Below, piece by piece: positions 60,744-64,000 of a DNA stretch of 64,000 bases. Under the pieces are notes generated by a model. That model was given only the letters and a program-made list of their open reading frames with translations. It was not told where the DNA came from and made no database searches. Source of the DNA: Lactarius indigo (lineage: Eukaryota; Basidiomycota; Agaricomycetes; Russulales; Russulaceae); NCBI GenBank assembly GCA_025766275.1, contig JAFKAC010000031.1:372001-436000 (forward strand), read 5' to 3'. Made by a program: the position numbers and the translations under genes. Each line of letters opens with the position of its first letter. The first letter of the stretch is position 1.

Positions 60744-61864
60744 AAAGGGCGGCGCACGAGGCGGCTTGGTGCCTTGACCTACCTTTTTTTTCGTGCAGTC
60801 CTCGAGCGCGCAGACTTGCATGAGAAAAACTCGGGCTTGGAGATAAAGTGTGTCACGATGATAGTTTTGATCGACAGGCTGTGGGTTTTGCGCCGATTCA
60901 ATCACCACCATCAGAGCCGCAGAGTCCGACTGTAATCCTTGTCGTGTAGTTGTCGTCCTAGTACCTCGCCTACTGGCTAGTAGCACACGCTGTATGGGCG
61001 TGATACACGATCAGTTTTCGGGCAATATGTTCGTTATCTCCCTCACGTGGCTGTCAGGCGTGATTGAAGCCCCTTACTGATATCAATGATCGTGGCTTCG
61101 ATGGGACATATCTCTCGTATCGATGCGCTCCGCATTGGTGCCTCGCCGTCTCTCACATGGCGTGACCCTATTAGCACCTATGTTCGGAACTCGAAGACAA
61201 GTTCCCTGAAACGGGCTCCACCCCCGATGTAGATCACCAAACGCCACATTCGACGAGAAACATCCGAACAAACTAGCTCAGCAGGCAGAGGCCACGCAGG
61301 GCGCAGCGAGTCATCCAAGTGTGGCACAGGAGAAGAGTGAAGGTTGCTCTACTTGGAATTTCAAGTTCTCCCCGTGGTATAGACTCTCGCACAGCCCCCA
61401 CATCAGCCAGCCCCATACCCCAAACATGAATCACCTCAGCTCGTGGCTGGATGCTTGTATTTGGGTTGGTATCCGGATCTGTTACCAAGGAAGCGCCACA
61501 CCGCCCCAAGGACCTATACAAATGCCTGAATATCTCACCCTTCCCCAGACAGATAAATAAAGGTTAGAGCGCTTTGGGGAAGAATGGAAGGCGCTCAGGG
61601 GAAACCACCGTGTATGTCGCCAGCGCACACTAGCCAGGACGAGTATGGTAGGGTGTATGACATTCGGGGCGCTCGCACGGGTCGTACAGTATAGTATAGT
61701 ACAGTATATCATAACTCAAAAAACAAGGTAACACGAGTACAAGAGACCTAGAGCCCGCCAGACATACAAAAGGAGAAGTGGGGTCATTAGTAGTCATAAA
61801 AAAAAACAACAACAAAAGATGAAACCGTCATCAGGGAGAACATCACGAACCCTAAGCCTGCTTA
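60744..61864. other. Convergent intergenic region
   Basis: Between the HDAC stop and the stop of the membrane protein gene. It contains a short tatagtatagtacagtata-type repeat at about 61690-61708. No gene recognised. Confidence 0.5.
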
Positions 61865-62675
61865 TTATATGTCGTGTCGGAATGGCGTGCTGCCAGCGAA
61901 GAGTGGAATTTCGGGGCCAGAATCAGCCCGACGGGGCTGTGGTGCATAATAACCCATGGGGATAGTGTCGTTGGCGGTGCCGACGCTGCCAAGGCCACCC
62001 CTGCCACTGCCATCACGAGCGTTGAGCCATACCTCATCTGGCCCCGACGGTGCCTGAATATGCACAATTGACGGGCCATCTCCGTCAAAGTCCTCCTCGG
62101 ATGGATCCTCGACGTGAGATGCCATACGAGAAGTATGCAGGCTCTCTGGTGCCTCCGTCAGCGTTGCGCGGTGCGAGGAAGGCGCAGAGCCCACGCGCGG
62201 GTATGCCTCCCGCTGGTGGTGCTGCCTATCGTACGGGAGGTCGTCGTGGTGATGATGGACGCGTAGGGGCTCGTCTGTGCTATCCCACTCGTCCGCCTCG
62301 TCGTGCGCGGGCACCCAGCCCGAGCCAGTGCGCCTGCCTTTGAACACGCTGCCGATCTTCTCGCTGAGCGATCCTGGGAGGCCAATGGGGAGTGGGTGCG
62401 TACGCATGCCGCGTCCCCTGATGGAATACTTGCGTCGCGCAGCACGCTCCGCGGCCGAGGGCTCGCCCTTGCGCAGCAGGCAGTAGATGGCGATGCTCGC
62501 AAGGATGACGATGGCTGCGAGTGCGATCACGACCACGATGAACGCTTCAATTGGCAAAAAAAAAAAAAAGTTAGCCATAGCATTCCATTTTTCAAGGGTC
62601 CGAGGACATGTGAAACTCACCAGCCTCTGACCCGCCGATCTTCGGTGCACTCGAGCCCGAGGTTGGCCGCGTTGA
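61865..62675 (-). CDS. Single-pass membrane protein, 5' end unresolved
   Basis: Two exons can be read: 62621-62675 (STRPTSGSSAPKIGGSEA) and 61865-62544. The second opens with one transmembrane helix (AFIVVVIALAAIVILASIAIYCLL, given as one segment of about 24 residues), then a basic RRKYSIRGRG stretch and a polar tail of about 180 residues rich in His, Asp and Ser, ending FRHDI. The layout (Ser/Thr-rich outside, one helix, long cytoplasmic tail) resembles fungal mid2-like or sensor-type membrane proteins, but no named domain is recognised. The intron 62545-62620 carries a 12-13 nt T-run (minus strand) near its acceptor. The ORF at this locus can be read through this intron, giving a false longer start. 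At least one more 5' exon lies to the right. Confidence 0.6.
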
Positions 62676-63746
62676 CTAGATAGCAGTCATGGTTATGCTG
62701 TGCTGGTAGAAGCGGGAAGAGAACCGAAAGTGCTTGCCGGAGTTGGGGGAATGCTGCCTTGCCGGCGCCTCACCGTAATCTGTCCAGGGGGCATGCTGAG
62801 TCGGATGAACTAATTTTGATCGCCAAAGCAGGGGAGTAAGCGCTGTATGATAATAAAATTTTCTCCCTCTAATTGCAGATGCGGTAGTCAAGAAAAAGTT
62901 TGGAACGTTATAGTACACGGATAAGTAGAGGAGGCGAGGCCACACAGAGGCCGAGTGGAGCGACACAGAAGCAGCAGCCCTGAGTGGGTCACGTGATGGC
63001 TCCAACGACTGCCAGCGAAGCGATATCGCACGTTCACCGCTTCTTCTCTCGGTGATAGGGGCGTTGCGTCGTGACGACATCCAGAACGTTCCTTCGTTTA
63101 TCGTTGCACTGACCCTAGAACTCATCGAGACTACGCTACGACAGTCGAACAGGAACGCAAATTTCCGTTCATATGATACTCATCGATCTGAAGAAAGTCT
63201 TGAGACCAGATTTTCCAGTACGAAACATCTCACCTTGGCAAGCCTTAGGTCATATGGGACATCCCTTGGATCACGTTATCGGTCTTCTATGGGTCACCGC
63301 GTTATCTTCAAGTTCCAGTTCTTATCTTCTCTTCCCTCAGGAATTCAACGATTTGCGGTGAGCTGTACGTGTCACCACTTAGTCCTCTCGTAACCTTGAG
63401 GAACGGTCAGTCCCGGTTACAACGGAGCGGAATCAGTGGTCTGAGGAACCAGCACACGACAAAGGTGTCCATGTTCCTGTGAGATGAATCGCGTAATACA
63501 CGAGGCGATTACGCCGTTTGTTATCCCCTCGTGATCTCGAACTAGTTCCAGATCGAACGAATTGTGCACCTGTGAGCTTGCCATTTCTCTTCTTCAAGAA
63601 GGTCGATTTAATTTTGCAATTTATTTCCGGTAGATATTACGTCCGTTGCCGTTATTACACTTTTAATCTTTGGACTCTGGAAGTTTTTATTGCTCAACTC
63701 CACGGGAGTTGAGGTTGTCTGCCTAGTCCTTCTCTCCCTACTCGGC
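62676..63746. other. Intergenic or 5' exons of flanking gene, unresolved
   Basis: Must contain the 5' end of the minus-strand membrane protein and the promoter of the gene starting at 63747. No coding exon could be assigned with confidence. Confidence 0.4.
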
Positions 63747-64000
63747 ATGGACACGCAACAGTCAGATCCAGAAAAACTTGAAGTCGTCAGTTCAGACAAG
63801 GATATCGAGGCGGTCACCACTCTCCGTGCCGTTGCCTTTCCTGATGATGATGATCGTCATCATGATGAGAAGCTCCGTCCAACTGGTGTGGAGCTGAGGC
63901 GAGAGATGACGCACGAAGAAATTCGGCTCGCTGCTGCTGGTTATGACCACCTCACGAAAGACAAACCGAATGCCGAGGACTCCAAGTTTGGGGATGTCGA
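63747..64000 (+). CDS. N-terminus of an unidentified protein, possibly a P-type cation ATPase, 3' partial
   Basis: An open frame from the ATG at 63747 runs off the window: MDTQQSDPEKLEVVSSDKD, an Asp/His cluster, then ELRREMTHEEIRLAAAGYDH and LTKDKPNAEDSKFGDV. It is acidic with no membrane helix yet. The motif of the type REMT-EE--LAAAGYDHL is, from memory, found at the N-terminus of fungal P-type cation ATPases. This is a weak recognition and the catalytic part lies outside the window. Confidence 0.45.
   Translation, partial: MDTQQSDPEKLEVVSSDKDIEAVTTLRAVAFPDDDDRHHDEKLRPTGVELRREMTHEEIRLAAAGYDHLTKDKPNAEDSKFGDV

Noticed and set aside
61262..61330. Possible tRNA (tagctcagcaggcagagg resembles an A box)
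   Set aside because: The D-stem is imperfect and no B box (GGTTCRANNCC) or acceptor pairing follows at the right distance.

Overview
The window is nuclear DNA of a filamentous basidiomycete, most likely an Agaricomycete. Genes are split by many 46-64 nt introns with GTRNGT-type donors. The recognisable proteins are fungal (Pfs2, mitochondrial Trp-tRNA synthetase, Naa35/Mak10, RTA1, Rev1, Per1, a Hos2-like HDAC), and multicopy TPR-CHAT proteins are typical of Agaricomycetes. The species is not identified. There is no sign of prokaryotic operons, CRISPR arrays or viruses.

Layout. 1-6.4 kb is dense housekeeping sequence: the 3' part of a CBM21 glycogen-targeting phosphatase subunit (+), then PFS2 and mitochondrial TrpRS in tight tandem (-). 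6.4-10.1 kb is gene-poor. 10.1-14.9 kb holds an RTA1-like membrane protein (+) and NAA35/MAK10 (-). 15.6-24.6 kb is an inverted pair of MFS transporter genes: the left copy (-) is frameshifted and the right copy (+) reads through in 12 exons. Between them lies a 4.6 kb spacer with diverged repeats and a NAA35 relic. 26.5-27.5 kb is an orphan Ty3-type gag. 28.4-47.5 kb is a decaying tandem array of five TPR-CHAT protease-like genes, all on the minus strand, sharing 5' and 3' flanks (copies A, B, E, C, D from left to right). Copy C is nearly complete; the others are truncated or frameshifted. A degenerate second RTA1 gene and a second NAA35 relic sit at the right edge of the array. 48-64 kb is dense again: REV1 (+), a methyltransferase (-), a Pho80/PCL-type cyclin (-), PER1 (-), a class I HDAC (+), a single-pass membrane protein (-) and the start of one more gene (+).

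The most unusual content is the TPR-CHAT array (CHAT is a caspase/separase-like protease fold) and the dispersed RTA1/NAA35/MFS duplicates around it, which suggest repeated segmental duplication in an accessory island between two housekeeping blocks. Three GC-AG introns and an 8-nt microexon can be read directly.

Caution: most of the long conserved genes need one or more single-base frame changes, often in homopolymers (CBM21, PFS2, NAA35, RTA1, REV1, methyltransferase, cyclin, PER1). This looks more like residual assembly indels than biological decay. It also limits what can be said about whether the TPR-CHAT and MFS copies are functional. Exon limits below come from conserved splice signals plus reading frame and were not confirmed with RNA.
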